Shown: piece after piece, positions 12,062-24,592 of the stretch
Position numbering within the stretch: position 1 is the first letter of the stretch
Layout: each line of letters opens with the position of its first letter
Source of the DNA: Hortaea werneckii
Lineage: Eukaryota; Ascomycota; Dothideomycetes; Mycosphaerellales; Teratosphaeriaceae
Assembly: GCA_037044905.1 (NCBI GenBank)
Contig: JBAOKB010000071.1
Coordinates: 434,001 to 498,000, forward strand
Length of the DNA stretch: 64,000 bases
Direction: 5' to 3'
Notes under the pieces: model-generated
Databases searched by the model: none
What the model was told of the DNA's origin: nothing
What the model saw: the letters and a program-made list of their open reading frames with translations, nothing else
Translations under genes and position numbers: made by a program

Positions 12062-14421
12062 TCACACCTCCCCACTCTCCCTCTGCTCCCGCCCAAACAA
12101 CTCCCCAGCCTCACGACAAAACCGCGCCTCCCCCCTGCCTCCGGTCTCCGAAGCCCAACAAATCACGGCCGCATCCAGCACCGCACCGACGACATTCTCC
12201 ACGGCGCCTAGGACGGCAAACCCGATCGTGCCCGCGATCAATCCGACGACGTACGCGTACAGCGAGCCCCTAATCCCGCCTCCACCTCCCGCTCCTCCGG
12301 CGGAAGAGGAGGAGGCAATATGCAGGGAGCGCGCGGTACGGACCCAGCCGCCGAAGCCGAGGGAGAGGGACATGATGATGCGGGTAGCCTGGAGGAGGAG
12401 CTTGGAGAGCCGGTAAGGGACTAACGCGCTGCCCGCACTACCGTCGTCGTGACCGCCGTACAGTTGCCAGGAGGAGGGACGAGATGGCGGGGCGTAGAAT
12501 CTGCGGCCGAAGGAGTTCGAGGGGTTGGAGCGGGAGATGAAGTGTAATTGGCCGAGGCCGCGAGCGGAGATGCCGAGGGGTTGGCTGTGGATGGCGGCGT
12601 AGGTGAGGGTCAGGGGGTTGGTGAGGGTGGCGAGGCTGGTGGGGATGAGCCAGTAAGCGCACATGTTCAGGAGGCCGGCGAGACGGCCGGGGAGGACGAT
12701 GAGGGGCAGGCGGACGAGGAGGGAGAGGAAGGTGCTGAGGCAGATGGTGCCGAAGATGGCGCCGGTGGCGTGCTGGAAACTGGCGTGCACAACTTCCTTG
12801 CTGCCTGGTTGTGGGACCGCGAGCCGGTGGAAGTACCATTGGCTGACGGTGGCGGCGGTCGTAGCGCGTTGGATCCCTGCGATGGTGGACAGCGTCCAGA
12901 GGTATTGGAGGATGAAGAAGGTGCCGAGCCACCAGCTGTTGGCGTCGATGAGGAAGCGGCCCGTCTTGCTGCCGGAGGAGAAATGGCCGGAGAGGAAGAT
13001 GCGCTCGAACATTAGCATCCAGGCCCAGGTCCAGAGGACGACAGTGGTGAGGGTGGCGAAGCCGAGGATGATGAGGTAAGGGCTTGCGGCGAGGATTTTG
13101 GTGGAGAACTCCAGAATGGAGATAGAGCGGTTAAGGGCGTGGCGAGATAGGATGACGTTGTAAGTCCAGATGGCGCCGACGAGAGCGGGAGGAAGGAGAG
13201 CCAGCGCATGGCACGGTCCTGGATCGAGTTGCCATGATAGGTTCCCCGGAAGGATGAGACAAGCGGGTACAAACTAAAGGAAAAAAGTATTATCGGGACG
13301 GCGATGAGGATGGTAAAGACCAGGGTTCGGACGTAATTTCGGAGTAACGCGAGCCAGACGAGTGCGACGAGGATAGCTATCATGGTGTCCCAGAGAAGCA
13401 TGTTTGTACTTCCTCTCAACACAGTGTAGATCGTATCGCCCAGTGGCTTCTTTGAGGATGGGGCTGAGGTGTGAAACCAGACGAGTACAAATGCTGCGAG
13501 AAGGGCGAAGAGGCTTATTTGAAAAAGGGTCGCCCAGAAAGCGTCATGTTTGGGTGGTTCTTGAGCTGGCAAGATGACGGTAGGTGGTACGCTCTCTCTG
13601 TCTGGTGAAGGTGGCGGCGGCATCCGTGATGTGGCGTCTTCGTCCGCTTCAACCGGCATAAAGCTGCTTCGGCCTATGTCTTTGGCTGGGGATCGGAATG
13701 TCTGAAAGGGCACCGGTCGTTCATCTTCATCGTGTTCGGTCCCCGCTACGGAAGTACCTATCAGCGAGGCTGGTGGTTCTTCGTGCCGATCGCTGTCTAG
13801 GTCCACATCGTGCAGCCTTCCCTTGCCTTTGGAACTTATGCGACTGGCCTGCGAAGGACTTTGTGCATCTGTGTGACCAACACCAAACCCTGGCTTGTGC
13901 GTCCGGCCTCTTGGAGGCGGGCTTGCTTCTCTATCATGCGGCTGACCCTCAGCTTCCAGTGAGTGACTCTCTTCCAACTCGGAGCTCTCTGTCAGATTGC
14001 TCGGCCCAAACCTTTGCCGTGACCTCTGTAACGCCCACGCATCTGCGACTTCTCTCTCGTGCTCCTCCTGTTCATCCTCCTCTTCCTGAAAATCCTCTGC
14101 TGTGCTATAAAAGAGCGGGGCGTCTTGGCTCGGACCTTGTCGTGTCAAGCGCGAAGCGAACGGGAAGCGGGATTGCGAGGCGGATGGATTGTACGGGTTG
14201 GTGGTGCCTGTCATGCCACTCGGATGGCGCTGTTGATAGCGTCGCCGATCGAGAGGGTTTCGAGCTCGAGAGGAAGGACGAGGGTCTTCGGCGAAGGAGA
14301 GACGAGCGTTGCTCTGTTGGAGGAAGCGGCTGGCATCTGGGTTTGGGAGGAGTGATCGTTAGTGTCGCGTGACCGAGGCCAAGGGAAGGGTGGATGACGG
14401 AGACTCACATTCTGAGAACAT
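12062..14421 (-). CDS. PNS1: Pns1/choline-transporter-like (CTL, SLC44) membrane protein
   Basis: Multi-pass membrane protein of the choline-transporter-like family, about 762 residues. The first coding exon is only 13 nt (14409-14421, MFSE); a 72-nt intron (14337-14408, GTGAGT...CCCAG) leads to YASRFLQQSNARLSF, the conserved fungal start. The first ~270 residues are cytosolic and acidic/Ser-rich. About ten hydrophobic segments follow, including the CTL stretches MRWLSFLP and ANSWWLGTFFILQYLW, ending in a short polar tail. One base is missing in the CCC at 13187-13189: beyond it the frame ALVGAIWTYNVILSRHALN continues to the stop at 12062-12064. Yeast Pns1 is plasma-membrane located but its role in choline uptake is not established, so no substrate is assigned. 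Confidence 0.88.
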
Positions 14422-15251
14422 GTTATCTAGCTACAACTGAGAAATAGAATCGATGCGTCCGTCGGCTGCCGTCACTGAAAACTATAGAGGAAGTTCATCC
14501 GGCCGCTGCAGCACTCGACTGGTCTTACAAGTCAGGGCAGAGCGTCTCGCCGGATCGGGTTGGTTTAGGAAGCGAGGACGGTCGCGAAGAGAAAGCAAAG
14601 GGCTCAGTGGTAGGAGATTTAGCAGGCGACGAGGCAAGTGAATAACGCAGTCGCAGGTGAGGAGCAGGTGTCTATCAGACAGTACCTAAGTTAGGTAAGG
14701 ACTCTGTCTGTAGAGATGAGTGTGATGTCTGGTGCTGGCTGATACAGTGACGCACCCCAGAAGCGGTAGGCGGTAGCTCGGGTGACGCTAGCATCGGCCC
14801 AAATTCGGGGAGCCGCCGGATGACTGGGGACACCGGGGAGATGCAGCAACTCTGATAAGGCTGAACAATGCGCAACCTCGCCTCGTCTGTCTCACTCGCC
14901 TGCAAGCAGGAATCTGGATCTTGCGGCAAATCACTGCACACATCACGTGCGGATTTTGCATATGAGTCGAATTAGCGTACGCTGTCGATCCTAGACGTGC
15001 ACCGCCTTCCCGTTCCAGTAGGTGCATGAGGGAGCCTCAAAGCCCGCCTAACTCCGCTAGCTTTCCCCACGTGCAATGCAGGCGAGCAAGCGGGCGCAGC
15101 TAGTGGAGTTTGATAGGAATTTCTGGAGTCTGGAGCCCCCCAACTTTCTTCCATCTCCTTCTTATGGCCAGGTAGCATATCGTTGGTCTTAATCGGCATA
15201 TCACCCGCCCACCACGACGGGCTTCCTTCGCCCTCACAACATTCCCCCACC
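14422..15251. other. Intergenic, divergent promoters
   Basis: 830 bp between the starts of the Pns1-like and CLPTM1-like genes. No credible coding frame; must hold both promoters. Confidence 0.6.
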
Positions 15252-17274
15252 ATGCCTGAAGCTCAACCTGCAGCTGAGGAAGCTGGCGGCCAGAGATGGG
15301 AAGACCGCATCTGGGGCATTGCCAAACAGATTGGCATGGTCCTGGCCATTCAATATGCCATTCGATCTTTCATGGGCGGCAAGCAGCCTGCACCACCCAC
15401 GCCCCAGATGAACCAAGCATCACCCCAGGCCACCGCTCAGTACAGCCACATCCCGCAGCTCATCCACCCCTACTGGCCTGCCAACACCAGCGTCGACGTC
15501 AGCATGTATATCTCGCCCTCGATCGCGATCCCAGGCCTGGACCACATGCCGCCAGAGAGCTTGATTGTGAATGAGAAGGGTTTCAGCTTGGAAAGCAGCA
15601 AAGGCGATTACAGAAGCATTCAGACCGAATTCACCGTCCCGAGAAGTGTACAAAACAACGGAACTCTGTTTGCCCATATCTTTGTTGGCCAGGAAGGTGC
15701 CGAGCTCGATCCTGCCAGCCCAGAGTACGATCCTGCCCGAGCCTACAGGATGCTAAGGCCGCTGACGCAGTATCTGGGAAAGAAGAAGGTCAAAAAGACA
15801 CGTAACCTGTTGGAGACCAAGGACGCGACATCTGCTGAGGAAGAGGATGACGAGGAAGAAGACCTTACACCGACAATCGCTTCCTACTACCATCCCAATT
15901 TCACTCTGAGCTTTGTCCCGGGCGGTGGCAGTCCCAATATACGCCACCCTACACCCCGCAGTGCGACAGTTCTATGTCCTCGAACCCACCGACGCCCGAG
16001 ATGAGAGCGGCAAGAACGGCTACTACTACCCGGTCCTCTACCACAATACCTTCTGGCAGCTCAAAGCGCACATGACCGAACTCAACGCCACGAACCCCGT
16101 CCCCACCCTACCCATTAACGTCGACATCAGCACCCTCTCCCACTGGGCCTTCTACGCCATGTCCGCCCTCGATGAAGGCATGAAGGAGACCGCGCGCAAA
16201 TCCGCACGCGGCGAATCCACACCCGGCGGCGGCGATGGTTCGGAAATGGAACTTATCAAGGAGACGCTCCTTGACACCAACCCGTGGCTCCTCGGCACTA
16301 CGGGAATCGTCAGTATCCTGCACATGATTTTCGAATTGCTGGCCTTTAAATCAGACGTGGGGCACTGGCGAAGCAAAAAGGACAACGTGGGTGTTTCAGT
16401 CCGGACGATCCTCAGTAACGTGGTCATGCAGAGCATTATCTTCCTGTACTTGCTGGACAACAATGAGAACACTTCCTGGATGATCCTCTTCGGACAAGGG
16501 ATGGGGATCGCGGTGGAAGCGTGGAAGATTACCAAAACAGCGGACGTGCGGGTACGACAACCTGCCGCAGGCAGCTGGGCCGCTAACCTCGGTCTCCCTT
16601 ATGTGGTTGTTCTTGAGGATAAGCATCAACTGAGCGAGACGGAGGAGAAGACGGAAGAATACGACCGCATTGCTTTCAATTACATGGGTATGGGCGCTGT
16701 GCCGCTCCTGTTGGCTTATGCGGCGTACAGCTTAGTCTACGAGAGCCATAAGAGCTGGTACAGCTTCATCATCACGACCTTAGTCGGCTCAGTCTACGCC
16801 TACGGTTTCCTCATGATGGTAAGTCCTTAACGCCCCCGTCTTCCCTGCCCCGGAAACACAGCCCTGCATACTAACCCCATCCCCTTCTTGCAGGTCCCAT
16901 CCCTCTACATCAACTACCGCCTGAAATCCGTCGCCCACATGCCGGCGAAAGCGATGACGTACAAATTCCTCAACACCTTCATCGACGACCTGTTCGCTTT
17001 CACGATCAAGATGCCGGTCCTGCACCGCCTCGCCACCCTCCGCGACGACGTCATCTTCTTCGTCTACCTCTACCAGGCCTGGGCGTACAAGGTCGATTTC
17101 ACGCGTGTGAATGAGTTCGGGCAGGGCGGCGATGAGGAGGAGGTCGAGGAGAAGAAGGCGAATGGGCCTTTGAAGGCGCCGGCTGATGCGGATGCGAGGG
17201 TTTTGAAGGAGGGGACGGGGGTGGAGGCGACGGGGCGGAGTAAGGGTGGGAGTGCGAAGAAGAGGAAGGGGTGA
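15252..17274 (+). CDS. CLPTM1-family multi-pass membrane protein
   Basis: Member of the cleft-lip-and-palate transmembrane 1 family (PF05602), about 649 residues. The N-terminal half is a lumenal domain (WEDRIWGIAKQIGMVLAIQY..., YYYPVLYHNTFWQLKAHMTE). The C-terminal half has about five membrane segments with family signatures FELLAFKSDVGHWR, SLYINYRLKSVAHMP and TFIDDLFAFTIKMP. A 75-nt intron (16819-16893, GTAAGT...GCAG) separates ...GFLMM from VPSLYINYR. The tail is Lys/Gly-rich. The reading frame shifts by +1 near 15925-15937 (GGGCGGTGGCAGTCCC): one surplus G explains it, joining SFVPGG to AVPIYATLHPAVRQF. In animals CLPTM1 is an ER protein acting on receptor trafficking and its paralogue CLPTM1L is a lipid scramblase; the fungal role is unknown. 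Start ATG 15252 follows a CACC context. Confidence 0.9.
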
Positions 17275-20200
17275 GTGGGAGTAGAGTTTTGCGAAGGGGG
17301 GTTTTTTTGATTGGGGTTGGGTGAGGAAGCGGGTTGGGGTGGGGGAAGGGGGTTTTGTATATGGTGAGTGATTCTTGAACATATCTTTGAAATTGAAAAC
17401 AATAACATACAAGCCAAAGCGGGAAAGAAAATCCACAATTCCTCGTTTTCGATTTCTTCTTCAGTGTGGTCGGGTGTGGGTGGGTGATGCGCCATGAACG
17501 ATGTCCATCGTCATGACGCACTACCGGCTCGCGAGCCTCTATCGCCACTTTGCACCATGCTCAATACGAGGAATTTCCCATCATGTGGCGGCGCTGGTGA
17601 TAGGTGCGCTGCAAAAAAAATTACAGAAAAAAAATAAAAAACAAAAAAGCATGTGACACGTCCCATGTCGAAAGTGGATTGGGCGGAGATGCCGCTGTGC
17701 GCGGCTTCCGATCTCTTTGCAGGACGTTTTGAGACGGTGTCGGTTTCGGTTCGCGGAGGTTGAACGGCGGTGTGTGAGACTGTGAGTGGGGTGGCACGAC
17801 TGTGAATGTAAGGTCGGCCGTGGAGCGAATATAAGCGTGAAGAACTTATCCTCGCAAATGTGAAGGTGAAGATGAAGGGCTTGAGGTGATGGTTGGGTTT
17901 ACGGATTGCGCGTAATTTTGGACGTTTTAGTCGAACCGGTGGGTGCAGTGTCATACCTAAGGAATAAGCTTGCTGGACGGATGCTGAGATGCGAGTGGGT
18001 TCACTGAAGGGTTCACGCAATCACCGGGTCCTGGACACATCGATACAGCAGTTGACTACGGATTAGAAGGCGATCAAGACGAGTCAGAGCATAGACTGAC
18101 ACTCTGTCGGCCTGTTTGCCAAAAACTTTTACGCATGGCGGTGATCGACAAGATGGGGCAGCTGGCTACTGCGGATACCGTGTGAATTAATCTGGCCGTT
18201 TCGTTGAAGTCTTCCAGGTCGCTCGACGACTCCTCTCCGCCACTTTCGTCTGGATCATGGGACTCGCTGCCATACAAAATGGCGAGTTCATCTGCAGCTG
18301 TGATCGTTCCTGTCGATTATCACTCACCACTCTACTCCTCAACAGCGTCGTCTTCTGGCCTTCCACCGCCAGGCATGGTATTAAGAGGAGTCCGCAATAC
18401 CAACAATTTCAACTACCGATCTGCCACCAGATAACCCTGACCGGTCCGTGAGGGGAAATATCTCACACCCACTAGCTAGAGGCTCAAAGGTACCTTAGGC
18501 CATTTCTTTACCCCGATCGTGACGGACGCACCGCACGATGGAGAAGCCGCCTGTGAGCTCCAAGTGGTCTTGTGCGTAGTCGCTGTCCAACAATACCACA
18601 ACCCGTTTATGCCAGGTACAAGACAGGAAGTCATCGTCAGTAACGTTATCAACCCGTATTTGCTCAATATGTTTGATGGGTACATATGGCGACTCCGGCC
18701 TCGGTCTGACCTTTCGCACTGCTCCTGAAGTCCACATGTGCCGGACCATCTATAATGATACTGAACACATGGATCTGCTTCTATCTTGCCAAGCGAGTAA
18801 TTCCGCGTCGTGTCCCTTAAGTGAAACTACGTAGAATGAATTATGATCTGAAGTTCGAAGGTATGAATCCCCGATGTGAACTTTGGGTTTTGCGCTGCTG
18901 CGCTCGGCTGCGGAGGCATGGAGAACGCTTGTCTCCATGTGGAAATTTGGGACTTCACGACGTTCCTTCCCAAAGCACTGAACCAACCGGAACCATGGTT
19001 CTCCAATCTACACATTGTCCGAGACACTTAAACACAGCCTATTCGCAGCTACGGAAATAAGTCTAAGTGGCACTGATCGTCGCCAGTCGTGTCGGAATAT
19101 TTTAATGGTGTCCTGCGATGTCGCATGGGCGCAAAAAGCCCGGCTACCAATTGCTATGTATAATTCAACAAACAGCAGTCACTGAGCATATTGACTCTAC
19201 ATCCATTCAATACACTCGATGCTTAGCGCTATGTTGGCATGCAATATTAATCCCATCGATTCCCACATTTCTATATTTCTATATTATCCCGCACCAACAA
19301 CGTTACCTGTCGGTGAATGCAACAATCGCATGTCGATTTTCAAAAGAATTGAACGATCAGCCTGAATCTTACCCTGGACAACCCTAAGACGAAATACAAA
19401 GTTCGCACCATTATTGCAAGCATGTGATCCGAAGCTTGCAAAGACTGATCGAGTCGCTTACGACATGCTGCTCAAGCCGGAATGGGCTACATGGTCTATT
19501 GGCACAGAAGCCATTGAGCAGAACATTGACCCGCGGCGACTACAGTGTGTTTCATGGCTTGGTTGCGCTATCACATGGCCCTCAAAGCGTAGTCCGGCGC
19601 CCACCACCAAAACGGGGATGAAAGCTACCGTCTCAGCACGAAAAGGGGCAAGTGCATGATGAGCAAAATGAAGATGACCACCTGCATGAATTTGTTTTTG
19701 ATGCATCGCAATATGATGCCCCTGATCACGTCTGGGACTGCATGAACAAGCTGCGAAGTACGATGTACCGTCTATGACCTATTCGTGCTTTCCTCCGCTT
19801 GACTCGCCGTTTCCCCCGCAAACGTAAACATTGACATTCGGACCCGAAAGCGCCAGCAGAAAAGCATTGGCCTCAACTCACTGTGCTGGTACGGTCGCTT
19901 TGCAACGTCTTTGGTTGAAGGACAACACTGGATCGCTCGATTTCCGAATAGTTCGGTGACCACTCGAGTCTCGTGACCATAGCCTCTTCAGGTCGTAGCC
20001 CAAAGCAGTATCAAGGATACTGGAGTAGGAGGTGACAACGCCTGCGCCCAAAGGCCCCGACAACAAGCTCCGAGCTTCTGGCAACAAAACTAAGTGCTCC
20101 CTGGCAACGCCGCTTAAACGCGACTCTGCGTCACTCTCACGTAGAACGAACGCGTCTCAAGCCCAATTCAGTGCAGCGTGACCTGGACCCTTCGTGTGGT

Positions 20201-20331
20201 CCGTGTTGTTGTTGTTGTTGTGATTGCGCACACCCGCAGCACCGACATAAAACTCTAGCCTTCCCCAACCAACCCGTCTCTCCCTTCTTCTTCTACATCA
20301 GCTTCTTTAGCTCCACTGCCTGTCGGCACTT
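17275..20331. other. Gene-poor stretch
   Basis: 3 kb with only short frames that lack family similarity. The longest, 17511-18020 on the minus strand, has no recognisable domain. The base composition is not AT-rich, so there is no sign of strong repeat-induced mutation. A (GTT)n run at 20205-20220 and pyrimidine-rich DNA at 20270-20330 precede the candidate gene at 20332. Confidence 0.5.
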
Positions 20332-21007
20332 ATGGCTTCCTTCTATGGAAAGTCGCATCGTCTTCTTCCTTCCTTGATCTGTCGGTCTTCCATCTTATCG
20401 TGTCTTATCATTTTCTTCATGCACAATGCCAAGACATATCGTACGCTCATCACCTCCTGTCTTGCCCCGATCTTCGCGTCGTCGCACAGATTGGCTGACT
20501 CTGACATGCGACGCACTTTAGGTACCATCCACATCACGTCCAAGACAGCTTCAAGGTATGCCAATACTCCACACCTCTCTCATCAAGACAGATTGCTGAC
20601 AGCAGCGGTGGCGTTTCTGCAGCTTTGACATCTTTCTCGCCACAGGGCGATCGCAATCTCTTCCCCTACACTCTGCACCATACCTGCACCATAACGTCTA
20701 TGCAAGAGCTGGGTTATTGTCAGTGTCAAGGACTTCGGTCATTCATCCCCACGGTACACATTCAGACCCCCATACCGAGTGTTGTCAAAGCCGTTGCTAT
20801 GGGCCTCACAGAATGTATGGGACGGATGGGCCTCCACTCGTCTTCAGCAACGGGGTTACCCGAGATGGGCGCGTCATTGGGGTATCTGATCCCTTCGGGG
20901 TGTTGATCAACACAGACAGAGTCTTGAGAGGAGGTGACGGCCGATCGGTTGCTTGCTTCGGCTCGCTTTCGCGTCCAGATCTAAAGATACTCTTGATGAA
21001 GGGGTGA
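20332..21007 (+). CDS. Candidate three-exon orphan gene
   Basis: I do not recognise this protein. Three exons (20332-20440, 20522-20555, 20623-21007) are linked by two introns of normal fungal form: 20441-20521 (GTACGC...TTTAG, with CTGAC-type branch sites) and 20556-20622 (GTATGC...TGCAG, branch GCTGAC). Splicing gives one open frame of 175 residues that starts MASFYGKSHRLLPSLIC and ends DLKILLMKG. There is a hydrophobic stretch at residues ~19-30. Upstream lie pyrimidine-rich DNA and a weak TATA-like CATAAA at 20248. The coherence of two introns, branch points and one long frame in a region otherwise devoid of frames is the main support. It could equally be a spliced non-coding RNA or a chance assembly of signals. 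Confidence 0.32.
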
Positions 21008-23031
21008 CTTCGGTCGCTTCGGTTGTCTTCGGACCATGGCGGCGTGGCTTGACTTTGTCGCTGCAATGTTTTGAAAACCATCTGTGGAGCCTAACTTGTT
21101 TGTGTGGTCAACGCTTTGCGGTACAGAGCCTGGAGGTGCTTGACAGGAGTTCTTGACCTGATGGTGCTCGGTGCACCTTTGGATGGCCCTTGCCCTCCGC
21201 CTCGTCCCCCTCCGCCCATGGCTCCGCTAACTTCTGGCAGGTCGGGCCTCAACCATTCTGAGGTCGCCTGAGTACGGTCAGAGCTTTCACGAAGCCTCAG
21301 GTGTGAGTACCTCGTCTGAGGGAAACCAAGACTGACCATCAAGGCACTGGGATCTCCGGCGACAGGTATGCTCTCTTGCGCTCCCTCCATAGCACGACCT
21401 TGATGACACTCTTGAGCTCTTCTGACCATTGCTGCAACACAGTGAGCCGCCTGTGGTCAAAAATGACAAAGTATAGCATCTCAGCATCCCTGTTGCTCTG
21501 CAAGCTTCCTAGCTCACGAGACCAGACTGGATAGCACGCAGGACCGGCCCTTTTCAATGTTAATTTGATCATCTTTGGTGAGGCACGCTTGGTCATTCAT
21601 TACAGACTGGTGCTGACTTCCGTCTTGGCAGCGGTGCCATTTTGTCGTCTTGCGGAGTCGGGGAGTTCTCTCTGGATCGTGGAAAGTGATGGTAGCTCGA
21701 TGTCCAGGACCATGCAAACCATGACGGCGTCTGCAGACACGGGCGATGCTTCCAGTGATAAGCGCAGATGGACACAACAGAGCCTTCTCATGCAGTAACA
21801 AGTAGCCAAGTCCAATGATCTCGCTCAAATGTTCTATTCACTCTCATTCTTCCCACTCTGTAACGAGATTTTGAGCATCCAAGTGAATTGCGAATGGCAG
21901 TGAAAGACCATCCGTAGATGTGTGTCTCGTGCACAGTTACATCCAATCGATATCGTTTCCCGGAAGATCTTCCCCTGTCGCGCTTCTTGACATATTTGTA
22001 AACTGGAGCTAGAGATAGCATGCGCTTCATGTCTGTCACTCTTAAGCTGCACAAGAACATATTTGGACGATCTCTCGGCGCCTAGTAGGGTAATACATTC
22101 GGCAAGCGAGCAAAACTGAGAGTCGAGGTTCACTTTGAGCATGCGACAAGACCGCATTGGCTTCTGTCTTCGCTACCGTTTGAACACTCGAAATCACATC
22201 GTGTTGACTGTTATGACGAGATGTCACTGACGAAGACCGACTACATTAAATCATGCAGGTGGAGTCCGGAAGTGATTTGCATTGGCTTCTTCATCTCAAC
22301 TAGAAGCCCTCTTCTAGCCTTTGGCTGCTCGGCCGGCCCAAATATGTACATGAGACCTTTCGTGAGTCTGTTCGGGAGAGCGTCATGTGTCAGAGCTCCG
22401 CAACCAATCCACACTACATCGGCCACTGAGCACAACCTCGCGTAGAATGTTATGTCGACTGGGTCTTTGGGCAGAGGAAGGGCGTAGTTCGAATCGCTTT
22501 CCTGAAGTTGAACATGCTGAGCCGATTTCTGCCAAATTTCCATCACCTCGGCCCCATAGAATCGTCCTTTGCGAGTCGCACGAAAGGTCTGGGTCAAGCG
22601 GGGATGCCCAGCCTTGAAAAGCAGGTGGCCTAGGTGTCAAGATTCGTCGAGATCTATTCCTTGCGGATTGCCGTTCGGGCTTGAGCATGGCAGCTTGTTA
22701 ATGCTGGGCGCTTTCCTTGAAAGGGATTGCCGTGGAACCAACGTAGAGCGCCGTTGCTCAAATCTCACAACTCCTATCAAAAGGACGCCAAAAAGCACGC
22801 CGTATGGAGACTTTCAGCGGCAAGTCGCAGACGTTGCGGAGACGATGGGTGCGGCAAAGACCGCAAGTGCTTTCCTAGAGGCCTGGACCATAGGCCTGCG
22901 AGCACAAAGGCCTAGGATGTCGAATCCACCGTAAGCGTTTGAACGGCGAACGAGGTTGGACTGCAAGCAGAGTAGGTCAAATGGACCACGTACACCCAGC
23001 TTCACCACCACTCAAAGTCTTGCATGACCCA
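21008..23031. other. Gene-poor stretch
   Basis: 2 kb in which I see only short overlapping frames on both strands, none with recognisable domains, and no clear repeat or RNA gene. Confidence 0.5.
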
Positions 23032-23571
23032 TCAACGACCAAAGAGCCCCATGAATCGTCCACCACCCCCACCACTGCCTTGTCTCGCCGCCTCCTTCTC
23101 GATCCACCTTCTTAGAAACTCTTTGTTCTTCAGCTCGTCCAATTTGCTCACTTTCGTCTCCAGCTGCGGTTCTTGCCGGTCGAAAGAGAGCAATGTGGGA
23201 ATGCTGTTAATCCCGTAGCGCATAGGTAGACCGCCTATGCCTCCCATATCCGGGCTGTCCATTTCCACTTCCACGAAGGACACGCCGCCCTGCTCTTCGC
23301 CCACGCGCTCTTTCTCAATCAATTGGCGGAGCAGTGGAGATACTGTCTTGCAGATACCGCACCAATTCGTCGTCCATAGCGTAATAAGCGGTATGCGAGT
23401 AGAGGCAGACATAAGAGTCAGCGATTCAAGATCGCTTTCGCGGCGGATGGCGGCGGGATAGATGCGATTCTTCAACATAGCAGGTGAGGTTGAGAAGGAG
23501 CGGCAAGCTGTAGAGAAACATCGACGCGGCAGCGCGGAGGCCAAAACGCCCGTACAGCCTGCTCGTGACAT
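23032..23571 (-). CDS. Mitochondrial thioredoxin-like protein
   Basis: Single-exon protein of 179 residues. The first ~45 residues are rich in Arg, Ser and Ala (ALPRRCFSTACRSFSTSP), a good mitochondrial presequence. The thioredoxin fold follows, with active site WCGIC (TTNWCGICKTVSPLLRQL) and the cis-Pro loop GINSIPTLLSF. The C-terminus is charged, then Gly-rich (QGSGGGGGRFMGLFGR). Fungal relatives are annotated as thioredoxin-domain proteins of unknown partner. The ATG at 23571 is the first in frame. No frame break. Confidence 0.85.
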   Translation of the reverse strand: MSRAGCTGVLASALPRRCFSTACRSFSTSPAMLKNRIYPAAIRRESDLESLTLMSASTRIPLITLWTTNWCGICKTVSPLLRQLIEKERVGEEQGGVSFVEVEMDSPDMGGIGGLPMRYGINSIPTLLSFDRQEPQLETKVSKLDELKNKEFLRRWIEKEAARQGSGGGGGRFMGLFGR

Positions 23572-24592
23572 GCTCGATCATATTGTATAAGTTCTTATGG
23601 AGGATAGGTATGGCTCGTTCATACACTGGAAGATGATGTTTGCGGCCAGATGTCTGAGGTGAAGTTACAGCTGGGCGGGATCTCCCGCCATCTTCCAGGG
23701 CCAGTATTCCTACCGTGCCTTTGGCCATTCAACGCCTTCTTACCATCGATAGTCTCACAAGTCTTACTGTTCAACTAAAGCCAGTGTCCACCGACTTTCT
23801 TTCAATAACAGCCTCCTGAGCGCGATACCATGATGCATAAAGCAAGCGCCATCAAGTGCTGGACGTTGCTGGTGCACAGCGATCGCACTGGCTACATGTA
23901 CGTTTCATGAGGCCTTGTTCCTAGCCCAGACGATGATTCAAGAGTGTCAGGAGAACGGCCAGTCCAATCCGGAAATTACTTCATTTGCAAGCCCGTCTCT
24001 TGATGATTGTGAGCCCCTGGGACCAATCCCTAATGCTTTTTGTAGCTTGTCCATGTCAAGGGAACGTGTCTTGCAGGTACTGAAAGCTGATCACTGGTTT
24101 TACCACCAATGGTATCGAGATTTGATGCGGTGATGAAAGCCAATGTCGAGGTCGTAACACGCCATATGCGCACTTGCATCTTCCAGCCTACCAACCCTCC
24201 GGAAAATGTAACCTGGCGCGGGTCTCTCCAATTGCAGCATTTTAGGCAGTGGAGATCAGCGCATTTCCGGTGGAGATACGGATTTCCTCTCCACAAAGTT
24301 TCTCCAGAAATGGGCTGCATACAGCCGTACAAAGCCAGAGGCAGGGTGGAGGTGTTTCGCCCTCCGGACTCATCCCGGAGGGGACGGTGGGAGTAAATGA
24401 TGATCACACCCTGGATCAGTAGTCACGATTCCACCGCCAAGCAAATGTTATTGCGACTCCGCACTTCTGTTGTTTTAACGACCAGGTTCGGATGAATGCA
24501 GAATGGTGTAACCCATGAGCAGAAGCGAGTACTTAAGAGTTCCGAACCCTCTAGCTCTAGGTCGCCCTGATCTTTAACACTATCATTTAAGT
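23572..24592. other. Intergenic, divergent promoters
   Basis: 1 kb between the thioredoxin-like gene and the glycosidase. It contains the palindrome at 24360-24382, listed separately. No credible gene. Confidence 0.55.
24360..24382 (+). promoter_or_regulatory. Inverted-repeat candidate operator CGG-N7-CCG
   Basis: A perfect 8-bp inverted repeat (CCCTCCGG, 7-nt spacer, CCGGAGGG) about 210 bp upstream of the glycosidase start. Inverted CGG triplets with fixed spacing are the usual target of Zn2Cys6 activators. This is inference from form and position. Confidence 0.35.

Noticed and set aside
17511..18020. 169-residue minus-strand open frame
   Set aside because: No recognisable domain, odd composition, and it overlaps A-rich non-coding DNA; kept as intergenic.
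17275..23031. Degenerate transposon mutated by repeat-induced point mutation
   Set aside because: No AT bias, no terminal repeats and no transposase or polymerase remnants were seen.
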